Assembly (NCBI GenBank): GCA_033764055.1
Contig: JANRJI010000136.1
Location: forward strand, 124,001 to 188,000
Length of the DNA stretch: 64,000 nucleotides
Direction of reading: 5' to 3'
From: Ga0077555 sp033764055
GTDB taxonomy: Bacteria; Pseudomonadota; Alphaproteobacteria; Rhizobiales; Hyphomicrobiaceae
This document shows positions 53,049-61,246 of the stretch, piece by piece (position 1 is the stretch's first letter; each line of letters opens with the position of its first letter). A program made the translations under genes and the position numbers. The notes under the pieces are model-generated. The model did not search any database and was not told where the DNA came from. It saw only the letters and a list, made by a program, of their open reading frames with translations.

Positions 53049-53753
53049 ATGCGCGAGGCAACCGATCCGCCGCGCTGGCCCTGCGCCGTCGTGTTCGACC
53101 TCGACGGCACGCTGGTCGACAGCGCCCCCGACATCCAGGAGGCACTCAACGCGGCCTTCGGACCGCTCGGCGTTCCCACTTTCGAGCTTCGGGCCGTCAA
53201 GACGCTGATCGGCGGTGGGGCGCCGGCCGCCGTAAGGCGTGCGGCAGCAATGGTCGGACTAGCCCTGAGCAGCCCCGACGAGACACGCGTCCTCTCCCGT
53301 TTCTACGATGTCTATGTCGCCGCCTCGGCGCGCGGCCGTGGCCTGTATCCGGGCGCCCACGAGCTGCTCGCAGCGCTCGCCTCTCGCGGCGTGGCGCTGG
53401 CGCTGTGCACGAACAAGGCCGAGCACGTCACTGCCGTCGCGCTGAAGGCGCTCGAGATCGATCGCTACTTCGGCGCGGTGGTCGGGGCCCTCGACGACCG
53501 CCCGAAGAAGCCATCGCCCGAGCCCGTCCTGCTGGCGCTCCGGGGCCTCGGTGCCACAGCCGGCGAGGCCGTGATGGTCGGCGACACGAGCGCCGACATC
53601 GGTGCAGCGAAGGCCGCCGGCCTTCGCTCGATCGCCATCGCCCACGGCTATGCCAAGGGCCCCGTGGAGGATCTCGGAGCCGATCGGGTCGTCGGGTCTC
53701 TTGGCGAGGTCGACGCAGCACTGGCCGAGATCGGCCGGCTCAGGAGGACGTGA
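53049..53753 (+). CDS. gph: Phosphoglycolate phosphatase (HAD family)
   Basis: A 234-residue HAD phosphatase. Motif I is VVFDLDGTLVDS near residues 14-25, motif II is the LCTNK block near 119, and motifs III/IV are KKPSPEP...MVGDTSADI near 153-180. It hydrolyses 2-phosphoglycolate, arising from photorespiration or DNA repair. It begins one base after the pgk stop, so the two are coupled. A related function such as a sugar-phosphate phosphatase is possible, but motif spacing matches Gph. Confidence 0.9.
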   Translation: MREATDPPRWPCAVVFDLDGTLVDSAPDIQEALNAAFGPLGVPTFELRAVKTLIGGGAPAAVRRAAAMVGLALSSPDETRVLSRFYDVYVAASARGRGLYPGAHELLAALASRGVALALCTNKAEHVTAVALKALEIDRYFGAVVGALDDRPKKPSPEPVLLALRGLGATAGEAVMVGDTSADIGAAKAAGLRSIAIAHGYAKGPVEDLGADRVVGSLGEVDAALAEIGRLRRT

Positions 53754-53846
53754 AGCCGGATTGATTTGCAGCCGCCCCCGCGACACCCTACCTCAACAGT
53801 GCCGCGCCAATGCCCGACCCGGCGGACAAACAAGGACTCCCAGGCG

Positions 53847-54821
53847 ATGCTGTCCACCCTCTCCCTCTATCTCGGCGTCGGGCTCGCCGGCCTCGTCAGC
53901 TTCCTCTCGCCGTGCGTGCTGCCGCTGGTGCCGCCTTATCTCGGTTATCTCGGCGGCATGACGCTCGAGCAGATGACCGACGAGAAGGGCATCGACACAG
54001 CGGCCTGGCGGCGCGTCGTCGTCGCCTCGGTCTGCTTCGTGCTGGGTTTCTCGACGGTGTTCATCGGGCTTGGCGCGGGCGCATCGGCCTTCGGGCAGGT
54101 CATCCAGACCTACAAGGCCGAGCTGGCGATGCTGGCCGGGGTCGTCATCATTCTGTTCGGCCTGCATTTCCTCGGCATCCTGCGCATTCCGCTCCTCTAC
54201 CAGGAGGCGCGCTATCACACCGAGATGCAGGGCGCGAGCTACCTCGGCTCCTACCTGATCGGCCTCGCCTTCGCCTTCGGCTGGACGCCCTGCGTAGGTC
54301 CCATCCTGGCCACCGTCCTGACGGTCGCCGCCAACGAGGCGAGCCTCGCGACGGGGATCAAGCTGCTCGCGGCCTACTCGCTGGGCCTGGGCATACCGTT
54401 CATCCTGGCGGCCGTCGCGATCGGGCCGTTCATGGGTTTCATGAAGCGGTTCCGGCGTCACATGGCGCGGGTCGAGCAGGTCATGGGCGTGGTGCTCGTC
54501 GTCACCGGGCTGCTGTTCGCCGGCGAGGCGCTGGGCTGGATCAAGCAGGCGCTGGTTGCGGCGGCTCCTGGATTGGCGGCGGCCTCCGGCTGGATCGGTC
54601 TCGCGCTGGTTGCTGCCGGGATCGTGCTCCTGCTCCGCCAGGGCCGGCACGTCCGGCTTTCCGGCCTCGTCGGCCTCATGCTCGGAATGACGCTGATCGG
54701 CGGCTCGATCAACGTGCTCGGCCAATGGCTGATCGAGAACGTGCCCGTGCTAGGGCAACTCGAGGAGCTGACCACCTCGAAGGAGTTGCAGACCGAGATC
54801 CTCAAGCAGGGGGTCCGCTGA
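53847..54821 (+). CDS. ccdA: Cytochrome c biogenesis protein CcdA-like thiol transporter
   Basis: A 324-residue membrane protein of the CcdA/DsbD transmembrane family. It has eight or so predicted helices and the signature SPCVLPLVPPYLGYLGG near residue 22 with its partner GWTPCVGPIL near 147; the two Cys form the redox pair. It would carry reductant from cytoplasmic thioredoxin across the membrane for periplasmic thiol reduction in cytochrome c maturation. The family's usual partners (DsbE/CcmG, thioredoxin-like) are not adjacent. The frame is open to 53766, but the ATG at 53847 gives the proper first helix. Confidence 0.9.
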   Translation: MLSTLSLYLGVGLAGLVSFLSPCVLPLVPPYLGYLGGMTLEQMTDEKGIDTAAWRRVVVASVCFVLGFSTVFIGLGAGASAFGQVIQTYKAELAMLAGVVIILFGLHFLGILRIPLLYQEARYHTEMQGASYLGSYLIGLAFAFGWTPCVGPILATVLTVAANEASLATGIKLLAAYSLGLGIPFILAAVAIGPFMGFMKRFRRHMARVEQVMGVVLVVTGLLFAGEALGWIKQALVAAAPGLAAASGWIGLALVAAGIVLLLRQGRHVRLSGLVGLMLGMTLIGGSINVLGQWLIENVPVLGQLEELTTSKELQTEILKQGVR

Positions 54822-54840
54822 CCCTCTCACTGGACAGAAA

Positions 54841-55680
54841 ATGCGCGAACACCAGACGATGCCAGCCGTCGCCCTGACCATTGCCGGCTCGGACAGCTCG
54901 GGCGGTGCCGGCATCCAGGCCGACCTCAAGACGTTCACCGCGCTCGGGGTCTATGGTGCCTCGGTGATCACCGCGCTGACCGCGCAGAATACGACCGGCG
55001 TACAAGCCGTGCACGCGGTTCCGGCGGACTTCGTCATGGCCCAGATGACGTCGGTGCTCGACGACCTCGAGGTGCGTGCGGTGAAGACCGGCATGCTCGC
55101 CGATGCCGACATCATCCGCGCCGTCGCCGACGGGCTTGGACGCCGCCCTGGCATCCCGCTCGTCGTCGACCCCGTCATGGTCGCCACCAGCGGCGACCCG
55201 CTGCTCAGGCCCGACGCCGTCGCCACCATGAAGGCCGTGCTGATCCCGCGGGCGCTTCTCATCACCCCGAACCTGCCGGAGGCCGCAGCCCTCACCGGCA
55301 CGCCACTGGCGACGACCGAGGTCGAGGCTGCAGCACAACTCTCGGCGCTCGGCCGGCTCGGCGCCGGCGCCGTCCTCCTCAAGGGCGGTCACGGTGCCGG
55401 TGACGAGGCCGTAGACCTTCTCCAGATCGGTACCTCCGTGATCCGGCTCGCCGGTCCGCGCATCGCGACCGTCAACACCCACGGCACCGGCTGCACGCTC
55501 TCAGCCGCGATCACCGCGGGGCTTGCCGATGGTGCCGATCTCGAAACTGCCGTCCGGCGTGCCAAGGCCTGGCTCGGCGAGGCCATCGCGGCCGGCGCCG
55601 GCCAGCGCATCGGCCACGGACACGGGCCGGTCGATCATCTCTTTGCCATCCGCTCCGCCGAGCGGACCGTCGGCCCTTGA
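54841..55680 (+). CDS. thiD: Hydroxymethylpyrimidine/phosphomethylpyrimidine kinase (ThiD)
   Basis: A 279-residue ribokinase-fold kinase. It has ALTIAGSDSSGGAGIQADLKTF near residue 11, LVVDPVMVATSG near 105, LITPNLPEAAAL near 140, LLKGGHG near 180, and the catalytic NTHGTGCTLSAAI with the Asp/Cys region near 213. It phosphorylates HMP twice in thiamine biosynthesis. The ATG at 54841 follows the ccdA stop by 19 bp; a later ATG at 54859 is an alternative. No other thi gene is adjacent; a terminator follows about 217 bp later. Confidence 0.95.
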   Translation: MREHQTMPAVALTIAGSDSSGGAGIQADLKTFTALGVYGASVITALTAQNTTGVQAVHAVPADFVMAQMTSVLDDLEVRAVKTGMLADADIIRAVADGLGRRPGIPLVVDPVMVATSGDPLLRPDAVATMKAVLIPRALLITPNLPEAAALTGTPLATTEVEAAAQLSALGRLGAGAVLLKGGHGAGDEAVDLLQIGTSVIRLAGPRIATVNTHGTGCTLSAAITAGLADGADLETAVRRAKAWLGEAIAAGAGQRIGHGHGPVDHLFAIRSAERTVGP

Positions 55681-55949
55681 GGGCCCGCAGTTGCGTGGCC
55701 TTCGAGCAACTCAGGCTCGAATTGTAGCAGCCTCGTATTGCCAGGCGATACGCACACCGATAGGGTCCGGGCGTGGCTTAGACCCTTTGCCGGATGCGCT
55801 TTACGGAACACCGAGAAGGCGCAAGGCAGGTCCGGGGGGACTTGGGGGAGAGTATGTGGCATATTCGCCACGGATATGCTGCGGACTCTTGAGAGAGCCG
55901 GCGCGGATCATCCCGCGCCGGTTTCTTTTTCCAGCGTCCATCGCACTCA
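55681..55949 (+). other. 269-bp spacer after thiD with small-RNA-like features
   Basis: The thiD coding region ends at 55680, but the strong terminator lies only at 55897-55930. Between them lies a GGGGGAG site followed by ATG-TGG-CAT at 55854 that would encode only 12 residues, and a GTGGC/GCCAC hairpin overlapping a GCATAT/ATATGC inverted repeat. It may be a long 3' UTR, a leader peptide, or a separate small RNA. Confidence 0.35.
55897..55930 (+). terminator. Strong intrinsic terminator on the plus strand
   Basis: Perfect 9-base arms CCGGCGCGG (55898-55906) and CCGCGCCGG (55913-55921), loop ATCATC, followed by TTTCTTTTT. The T-run is only on the plus-strand 3' side, so it ends a rightward transcript (thiD or a small RNA), not the convergent gene. 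Confidence 0.85.
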
Positions 55950-56495
55950 TCACCAGCGCTCGGTCACCGTTCCGGTCTCGCGTGTGATGCGGCCACCTTC
56001 AACGGACAGATCGATGGTCAGGTGCGATGTCCCGCGTCCGCGCGACGAGCGTCCCGGCGACGCGACGTCGAAGGTGTAATCGAACCGCACATCGTACACC
56101 TTGGGGCGACCCGGCTGCTCGGTGACCCGCAACGTCTCCCGGATCAGACGATAGCCGCGGCGGGGCCACCGCGCATAATAGGCCCGCTTGTCGGCCAGCA
56201 CGCGCTGCCGTGGCCAGTGCCGATTGTCGAAATAGTCGACGCTCGACGCGTAGAGCAGGGACAGCTCCTCGTCGGTGAGCGCCTCTCCGGACAAATACAG
56301 CCGAGCGACGAAATCGGCCACACGGTCGTCGAAGGACGGAACTCGTCCGGCTGGTGCCTCCGCATCGGTCTCAGGCGGAAGGCCCGCAGCCGGCGCCGTC
56401 CCGGAGAGAGAGCCCTGCGCGCCGCCGACCGCTCCTGCCGGTAGCGACGCCGTCCCGAGGACACCTGCGAACACGAGAGCAGCAAGCGAGCGCAT
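55950..56495 (-). CDS. Exported protein of unknown function
   Basis: A 181-residue protein with a signal peptide (MRSLAALVFAGVLGTASLPAGA) and a Gly/Ala/Pro-rich region to residue 45. A conserved-looking C-terminal domain follows (RVADFVARLYLSGEALTDEELSLLYASSVDYFDNRHWPRQRVLADKRAYYARWPRRGYRL). The YFDNRHWPRQRVLADKRAYYARWPRR stretch recalls domains of periplasmic proteins with tyrosine-rich motifs, but I cannot name the family. It is last in a run of exported genes on this strand. Confidence 0.72.
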   Translation of the reverse strand: MRSLAALVFAGVLGTASLPAGAVGGAQGSLSGTAPAAGLPPETDAEAPAGRVPSFDDRVADFVARLYLSGEALTDEELSLLYASSVDYFDNRHWPRQRVLADKRAYYARWPRRGYRLIRETLRVTEQPGRPKVYDVRFDYTFDVASPGRSSRGRGTSHLTIDLSVEGGRITRETGTVTERW

Positions 56496-56614
56496 GACGC
56501 TTCCTCCGCTTCTTGCATTCCTGTTATGGCGGCGCGGGTGGCCGGATGCACGCCCTCCCGCGCCCCAAACGTGCCGGCGTCAGCGAATGCCGGCCCCGGT
56601 GGCCGAACGCCTGC

Positions 56615-57430
56615 CTATGCGGGCGGCAGAATGGCCATATCGATGACCTTGCCTCCGAGGCCCTCGATGGCACCAGTGGTCTTGGCAGCGCCGGTCGCGA
56701 GGTCGATCTCGTACAGCCTGCCGCCGGAGAGCAGCCACGCCGCATTGCCACCTTTGCCGTCCGACCAGATGTCGAGCGCGATCGGACCGTCGACGGGCAC
56801 GCCGAGCGCACCCACCGTCACGAGAATGCCGTCGTTGGGCGGCGCCTGCTTCAGCAGCCAGCCGTTGGCTGCATCGACGTCATAGAGCGCCGTTGCCTTG
56901 GTGCCGGGATGACTGTTCGTGTATCCTGCCGCCGTGACGCGGGGCGCCCTGCCGGCGCCCTTGTCCCCGTCGGCATACTTGAGGCGACCATCGACAATGG
57001 CTTTGCCGTCGTCGACATTGACGCGGAGGTTGGTCCCCTCGCTGCCGATGACCCGCAACCTGTCCGCAACCGGATTGAAGTCGACCACGACCGCGGCATT
57101 GGCCGGCAGCTTCTCGCTGAGCTGGCTCTTGCGTTGCCATTTTCCGGACTGCGGGTCGATCGTGACGATCTGGCCATCTGCCGTCAGTCCGTAGAGCTTT
57201 CCGTCCGCCGGCCGCACGTCGATCCCGACCAGCCGGGCGCCACCGTCGATTCTCACCGAGCCTGTCACCTTGCGGTTCTTGATATCGATCCACGCGATCG
57301 AGCTGCCGTCGATGAGAGCCGCCACGGTACCGGCGGCCGCGGCCGACGCGGTGGCGATCGTCACCGACGCTGCCGCCGCCGACGTCATGAGCACGGCCGT
57401 TGCCATCGCGAGCCAATTCATCCTGTGCAT
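56615..57430 (-). CDS. DUF4394-like exported protein
   Basis: A 271-residue protein with a signal peptide (cleavage near ASAAAAG). The mature part has repeated four-strand blades (IDIKNRKVTGSVRIDG, GIDVRPADGKLYGLTADGQIVTIDPQSGKW, VVVDFNPVADRLRVIGSEGTNLRVN, YDVDAANGWLLKQAPPNDGIL) that suggest a beta-propeller. These match the DUF4394 family, often found near ECF sigma/anti-sigma genes. The molecular role is unknown. AGGAGAAG lies upstream of the ATG at 57430. Confidence 0.8.
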   Translation of the reverse strand: MHRMNWLAMATAVLMTSAAAASVTIATASAAAAGTVAALIDGSSIAWIDIKNRKVTGSVRIDGGARLVGIDVRPADGKLYGLTADGQIVTIDPQSGKWQRKSQLSEKLPANAAVVVDFNPVADRLRVIGSEGTNLRVNVDDGKAIVDGRLKYADGDKGAGRAPRVTAAGYTNSHPGTKATALYDVDAANGWLLKQAPPNDGILVTVGALGVPVDGPIALDIWSDGKGGNAAWLLSGGRLYEIDLATGAAKTTGAIEGLGGKVIDMAILPPA

Positions 57431-57506
57431 GGTCTTCTCCTGGTTGCTGGTATGACGCCTCGGCACCTTTCGGGAGCCAAGCGCTCAGCCCGGTCGCGAA
57501 TTCGGC

Positions 57507-57635
57507 TCAGAGCTTCCCGCCGCCATGTCGGAGCGACGACGCCGCAGCGGGGTCGGTCTCCACCAGCGCCACAACCAGCGCAAATCCGCTGGTCAGTAGC
57601 ACCAGAAGCTGAAGGAGCACCCTGATCCGTTTCAT
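57507..57635 (-). CDS. Short single-pass membrane peptide
   Basis: A 42-residue protein: MKRIRVLLQLLVLLTSGFALVVALVETDPAAASSLRHGGGKL. One hydrophobic helix after a basic start, then a short tail, as in small stress-related membrane proteins or a signal peptide with a tiny mature part. A GGGAAGG site lies upstream. It sits between the anti-sigma gene and the DUF4394-like gene on the same strand. Too short for family assignment. Confidence 0.5.
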   Translation of the reverse strand: MKRIRVLLQLLVLLTSGFALVVALVETDPAAASSLRHGGGKL

Positions 57636-57757
57636 GACGTGAGCCTTCCCTGATCCTCTCTGTCGCTCGGGTACGAGCACTCGGAGGTACGGGAGGTCCG
57701 GCTCAGGGTTTCGCCGACACGCGATCACGAGATGGTGAGCCGTCGCGGCGCGCCCGC

Positions 57758-58492
57758 TCAGATGCTCGCGGGATAGAGCCGGCCGTGGAGAGCGGGGCCG
57801 GTCGGCCGCCCGGTCGGTGACCCACCCGGCGGCTCGAGGCTGATGCCGAACGTGGCATCACGCAGGACGTCAGGGCCAAGTGTGTCCAGTGTTTTTCGGG
57901 TCGGGCCGGCGAGCGTCGACTCGATCAGACCAAGCGATCGAGGCTGGGGGCCCAGCTGCTTGGCGAGGATCCAAAGCTGGTAGGTCCGCTCTCGCTGAGG
58001 CTCTGCAGTCACTGGGCGAATGACGAGCTCGCGAGTCCTCAGATCGACGGACAGCAGGAAGGCCGGTTGCTGGTCGTCTTTCTGGAACACGGCGACGAAG
58101 CTCTGCGGCGGTCCCGGAAGCAGCGTGTCACGGAAGCCTATGACGAGCGCCAGCGAAGCCGCGAGCGCCGTGGCCGACCATGCAGCCCTGCGCCAGAAGG
58201 CGACGCGCTTCTCGAGCACAACGATCCTCGCGTCACCGGGCAACGCCGCCCCGCGTGGCGCCTCGTCACTCCCATCGAGGCGCGCCTCGATCCTGGCCAG
58301 GAGATCGGTCCCGGGCGTGACGTGTGCGGTGGCATCGTTCAGCGCCGCCAGACGCTCCTCCCAGGCGGCGATGGCCGCATCGAGGTCCGGCTCGCGTCCG
58401 CGCCGCGCTGCGACGTCGGCACGCTCGGCACCATCCAGCGTGCCGAGCACGTACTCGGCGGCCAGCATGTCGATGTCCCCGCGCCCGGTCAT
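57758..58492 (-). CDS. Anti-sigma factor (RskA-like), membrane-bound
   Basis: A 244-residue protein. Residues 8-60 form the anti-sigma domain (DMLAAEYVLGTLDGAERADVAARR), followed by a single membrane helix (about 104-122, AWSATALAASLALVIGF) and a periplasmic domain that ends in a Pro/Gly-rich tail. It should sequester the ECF sigma factor encoded immediately upstream and release it on an envelope or periplasmic signal. Its ATG overlaps the sigma stop as ATGA, ensuring equal production. Confidence 0.9.
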   Translation of the reverse strand: MTGRGDIDMLAAEYVLGTLDGAERADVAARRGREPDLDAAIAAWEERLAALNDATAHVTPGTDLLARIEARLDGSDEAPRGAALPGDARIVVLEKRVAFWRRAAWSATALAASLALVIGFRDTLLPGPPQSFVAVFQKDDQQPAFLLSVDLRTRELVIRPVTAEPQRERTYQLWILAKQLGPQPRSLGLIESTLAGPTRKTLDTLGPDVLRDATFGISLEPPGGSPTGRPTGPALHGRLYPASI

Positions 58493-59040
58493 CCGCTGAG
58501 GCAATCCTTGAGTTGCTTGAGGCTGCGATGCAGCCAGGTCTTGATGGTTGCGACGGGGGCGCCGAACCTTGCCGACAGCTCCTCCCGCGAGAGCCCCTCC
58601 AGATAGGCGAGCCGCACGATCTCGCCACGTCCCGCCTCGAGCCCGGCGAGACAGTCGGTCAGCCGGCGCCCCGTCTCCGCAGCCTCGATCACCTGCGACG
58701 CCAGCGGCGCCGGATCGGCAATTCGCGCCACCGCATCCTCATCGTCGGCGGCCACCGGGGGTGCCTTGCGGCGCACCTCGTCGAGCGCCCGGTTACGGGC
58801 AATCGCCGCCATCCACGCGATCGCCGAGGCCTTCGCCGGATCGAAATCCGCGGCGTGCTGCCAGATCTTGACGTAAGCCTCCTGCATCACCTCGTCGGCC
58901 ACCTCCCTGCGCCTCGAGATACGGAGAATCACGCCATAAAGTTTCGCCGATGTCCCCGCATAGAGCGTGCGAAACGCTTCCCGGTCGCCCGTCGCCACCA
59001 GGGCCAGGAGCAGGGCCGGATCACGGGGATTCTCGCTCAT
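58489..59040 (-). CDS. ECF-family RNA polymerase sigma factor
   Basis: A 183-residue sigma-70 factor with region 2 (residues about 20-85, including DEVMQEAYVKIWQHAADFDPAKASAIAWMAAIARNRALDEVRR) and region 4 (about 125-180, YLEGLSREELSARFGAPVATIKTWLHRSLKQL). It has no C-terminal extension. GCGAGGCG precedes the ATG at 59040; a longer frame to 59133 is less likely. It would control its own cluster and probably other envelope genes once the anti-sigma partner releases it. The nearest ECF group cannot be assigned without comparison. Confidence 0.93.
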   Translation of the reverse strand: MSENPRDPALLLALVATGDREAFRTLYAGTSAKLYGVILRISRRREVADEVMQEAYVKIWQHAADFDPAKASAIAWMAAIARNRALDEVRRKAPPVAADDEDAVARIADPAPLASQVIEAAETGRRLTDCLAGLEAGRGEIVRLAYLEGLSREELSARFGAPVATIKTWLHRSLKQLKDCLSG

Positions 59041-59146
59041 ACGCCTCGCTGCTGGCCGTTGCGGCGCCCCGGTCGGACGCCGCCATGCTCGTTGAGACGG
59101 GCCGATGGCGCCGCGCAGGTCCGGCGCGGACAAGCCCGGCGCGACA

Positions 59147-59413
59147 TTATTTGCATGCCTTCTGCTTGGCGAGGCAATAGGTGGTGAGACCGTCCTTGCA
59201 GGTGAGCTTGATCGGCCCGGCAGGCTTCGCGCCCATACCCTTGATCGAGTTGCCGAGCGCCGCCTTGGCCATGAACTCGGCGAGGTCCCGCGTGATCATG
59301 GTCGCCGAGCCGCCGGCCACGACGCACTTGCCCGCGGCGTGCGCCGTAGAGCCCGCGCTGCCGCCAAGGCCTATGACTGCCGCAGCAAGGAGTAGTGCCA
59401 ACGTACGTCCCAT
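59147..59413 (-). CDS. Small exported cysteine-containing protein
   Basis: An 87-residue protein with a signal peptide (MGRTLALLLAAAVIGLGGSAGSTAHA) and a mature part of about 60 residues with four cysteines (KCVV, KLTC, TYCLAKQKACK) that probably form disulfides. GGGGACA lies upstream of the ATG. It is encoded on the same strand and just upstream of the ECF sigma factor gene, so it may be part of that regulon or its signal; this is inference only. Confidence 0.7.
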   Translation of the reverse strand: MGRTLALLLAAAVIGLGGSAGSTAHAAGKCVVAGGSATMITRDLAEFMAKAALGNSIKGMGAKPAGPIKLTCKDGLTTYCLAKQKACK

Positions 59414-59563
59414 GGATGTCCCCGGTTCTGGCTCGTTCTGGTTGCCGTTCAACTGTTACACGAGGCGCTGCCGGATTTCTGTGCCTAATCGAGCACATTC
59501 CGGAGTTGTCGGTGGATCGAGGCGTCTCTACTCTCGCCCGCGATCCGGAAAAAGGAATGTCCA

Positions 59564-60247
59564 ATGGACCCGAAAGCCGAGTTGCGCGCCGCCCTCGATA
59601 AGGTCTTCGCCGCCGATAGCGCACTGTATCAGAACCGCGGCTTCCAACGGCGCATCGGATACGGCAAGCGCCCGGCCCTGATCAACATCGACCTGGCGAA
59701 CGCCTGGACCCGCCCCGGCAATGCGTTCTCCTGCGAGGGCATGGAGACCATCATCCCTGCGACCCAGGAGCTGCTCAAGGCGTTCCGCGCGCGAAAGCTG
59801 CCCGTCGTCTACACCACCACCGCCTACGACGTGACCCAGGGCCCCAACAGCGACATGGGTCTCTGGCAATACAAGATCCCGGTCGAGGTGCTCAAGACGG
59901 GCAGCTGGGAGGCGGACATCGACGACCGTATCGCGCCAGAGCCGGGCGAGCACGTGATCGTCAAGAAGCGCGCCAGCGCCTTCCACGGCACCTACCTGGG
60001 CGGAATGCTGCGCGCCGCCGGCGTCGACACGGTCATCGTCACGGGCGTGACGGCGTGTGCCTGCGTGCGCAACACGGTCGAGGACGCCATCGCCGACGGC
60101 TTCCGCCCCATCGTCGTGCGCGAGGCGGTCGGTGACCGCATCATCGGCGCCGTCGAGTGGAACCTGTTCGACATCGACGCCAAGTTCGGCGACGTCGAGC
60201 CGCTCGAGAAGGTGCTCGGCTATTTGAAATCCAACGACATCGGCTGA
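59564..60247 (+). CDS. Isochorismatase-family cysteine hydrolase (N-carbamoylsarcosine amidase-like)
   Basis: A 227-residue cysteine hydrolase. The catalytic triad is Asp43 (INIDLANAW), Lys134 (IVKKRASAF) and Cys167 (VTACACVRNT). The N-terminal 30 residues are an extra helix seen in N-carbamoylsarcosine amidohydrolase-type members. It cleaves an amide or carbamoyl bond, exact substrate unknown. It precedes a gamma-glutamylcyclotransferase-like gene by 8 bases, so the two are probably co-transcribed. Confidence 0.92.
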   Translation: MDPKAELRAALDKVFAADSALYQNRGFQRRIGYGKRPALINIDLANAWTRPGNAFSCEGMETIIPATQELLKAFRARKLPVVYTTTAYDVTQGPNSDMGLWQYKIPVEVLKTGSWEADIDDRIAPEPGEHVIVKKRASAFHGTYLGGMLRAAGVDTVIVTGVTACACVRNTVEDAIADGFRPIVVREAVGDRIIGAVEWNLFDIDAKFGDVEPLEKVLGYLKSNDIG

Positions 60248-60255
60248 GACGACAC

Positions 60256-60681
60256 ATGTCGGGCGAGGCACATCTCGTATTCGTCTACGGCACGCTGAAG
60301 CGCGGCTTTCCGAACCACGGCTACATGGATGGCGCGCGCCTCCTTGGCGCCGCCCGCACGAAGGAGCGGTATCCCTTGGTGGTCGGCAATGCTTGGTTCA
60401 CGCCCTACCTGCTCCCCGAGCCAGGGGAAGGCCACCGCGTGAAGGGCGAGCTCTGGGAGGTGCCGGACGCCATGATGCCCGCGCTCGACGAGCTCGAGAG
60501 CACGCATCTGCCGAACGGCTACCGGCGCCGGGAGATCCCCGTGGTGCCGGATGGCGCGGCCAACTCGGTCATGGCGTGGACCTACTTCCGCGATCGCCGG
60601 CATCTCGCCGTGATCCACACCGGCTACCTCGACGACTACCAGGACCGCCGCTACGTGGCGTCCGAGGATCGCGGCATCTGA
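60256..60681 (+). CDS. Gamma-glutamylcyclotransferase (AIG2-like) family protein
   Basis: A 141-residue protein with the FVYGTLKRGFPNHGYM motif near residues 8-24 and the catalytic Glu in LDELES near residue 79. Such enzymes release 5-oxoproline from gamma-glutamyl peptides or act on gamma-glutamylamines (GGACT-like). The ATG at 60256 lies 8 bases after the isochorismatase-family stop. Its presence with an amidase-type enzyme hints at peptide or amine salvage. Confidence 0.88.
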   Translation: MSGEAHLVFVYGTLKRGFPNHGYMDGARLLGAARTKERYPLVVGNAWFTPYLLPEPGEGHRVKGELWEVPDAMMPALDELESTHLPNGYRRREIPVVPDGAANSVMAWTYFRDRRHLAVIHTGYLDDYQDRRYVASEDRGI

Positions 60682-60705
60682 CGCTGCCGCGGCGAGGAGA
60701 CACCG

Positions 60706-61179
60706 ATGCGCAGACCAGCCGAGCCCGTCGTCCTTCGCCGCGACGATCTATCGGGCGAGCCGACTCGCCGCCTCGTGGCGCGCCATCTCGCCGGCATGCA
60801 CGCCAATACGCCCGCGGACTCCGTGCACGCATTCGACATCGACAAGCTGGGCTCATCGGACGTCACCGTCTGGTCCGCCTGGATCAGCGGTGAAATCGCC
60901 GGCTGCGGGGCACTGAAGCGCCTCGACGGGGAGCGCGGCGAGATCAAGTCGATGCGCGTCGCCGATGCGTTCCTCGGGCGTGGCATCGGCCGCGCCATCC
61001 TCCATCATATCGTGGCGGAGGCGCGCGCCATGGGCATGAGAAGCCTCTGGCTCGAGACCGGCTCGGCGGCCGCCTTGCCGGCGCTGCGACTGTACGAAAG
61101 CACGGGCTTCGAGCGCTGCGGCCCCTTCGGCGGCTACCACGACGATCCCTTCAGCGTGTTCATGACCCGCCCGCTCTGA
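60706..61179 (+). CDS. GNAT-family N-acetyltransferase
   Basis: A 157-residue acetyltransferase. Motif A, the acetyl-CoA binding loop, is MRVADAFLGRGIGRAILHHIVAEAR near residues 84-108 (R/Q-x-x-G-x-G/A form as RGIGRA), followed by LWLETGSAAALPALRLYESTGF (motif B). The target amine is unknown. It lies 24 bases after the cyclotransferase gene on the same strand. Confidence 0.92.
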   Translation: MRRPAEPVVLRRDDLSGEPTRRLVARHLAGMHANTPADSVHAFDIDKLGSSDVTVWSAWISGEIAGCGALKRLDGERGEIKSMRVADAFLGRGIGRAILHHIVAEARAMGMRSLWLETGSAAALPALRLYESTGFERCGPFGGYHDDPFSVFMTRPL

Positions 61180-61246
61180 TGCAGCGCCGACGCGGCTCGA
61201 GCCCGCTCCGCCGCCTTCGGGGTTTCCGCCCTGTCTCGCCTCACCT

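Noticed and set aside
54841..55680. Thiamine (TPP) riboswitch before thiD
   Set aside because: Only 19 bases separate ccdA and thiD, too short for the conserved THI box fold.
58489..59133. Longer start for the ECF sigma factor at 59133
   Set aside because: The extra residues are Arg/Pro-rich and unlike region 2 leaders; the ATG at 59040 has a good ribosome site.
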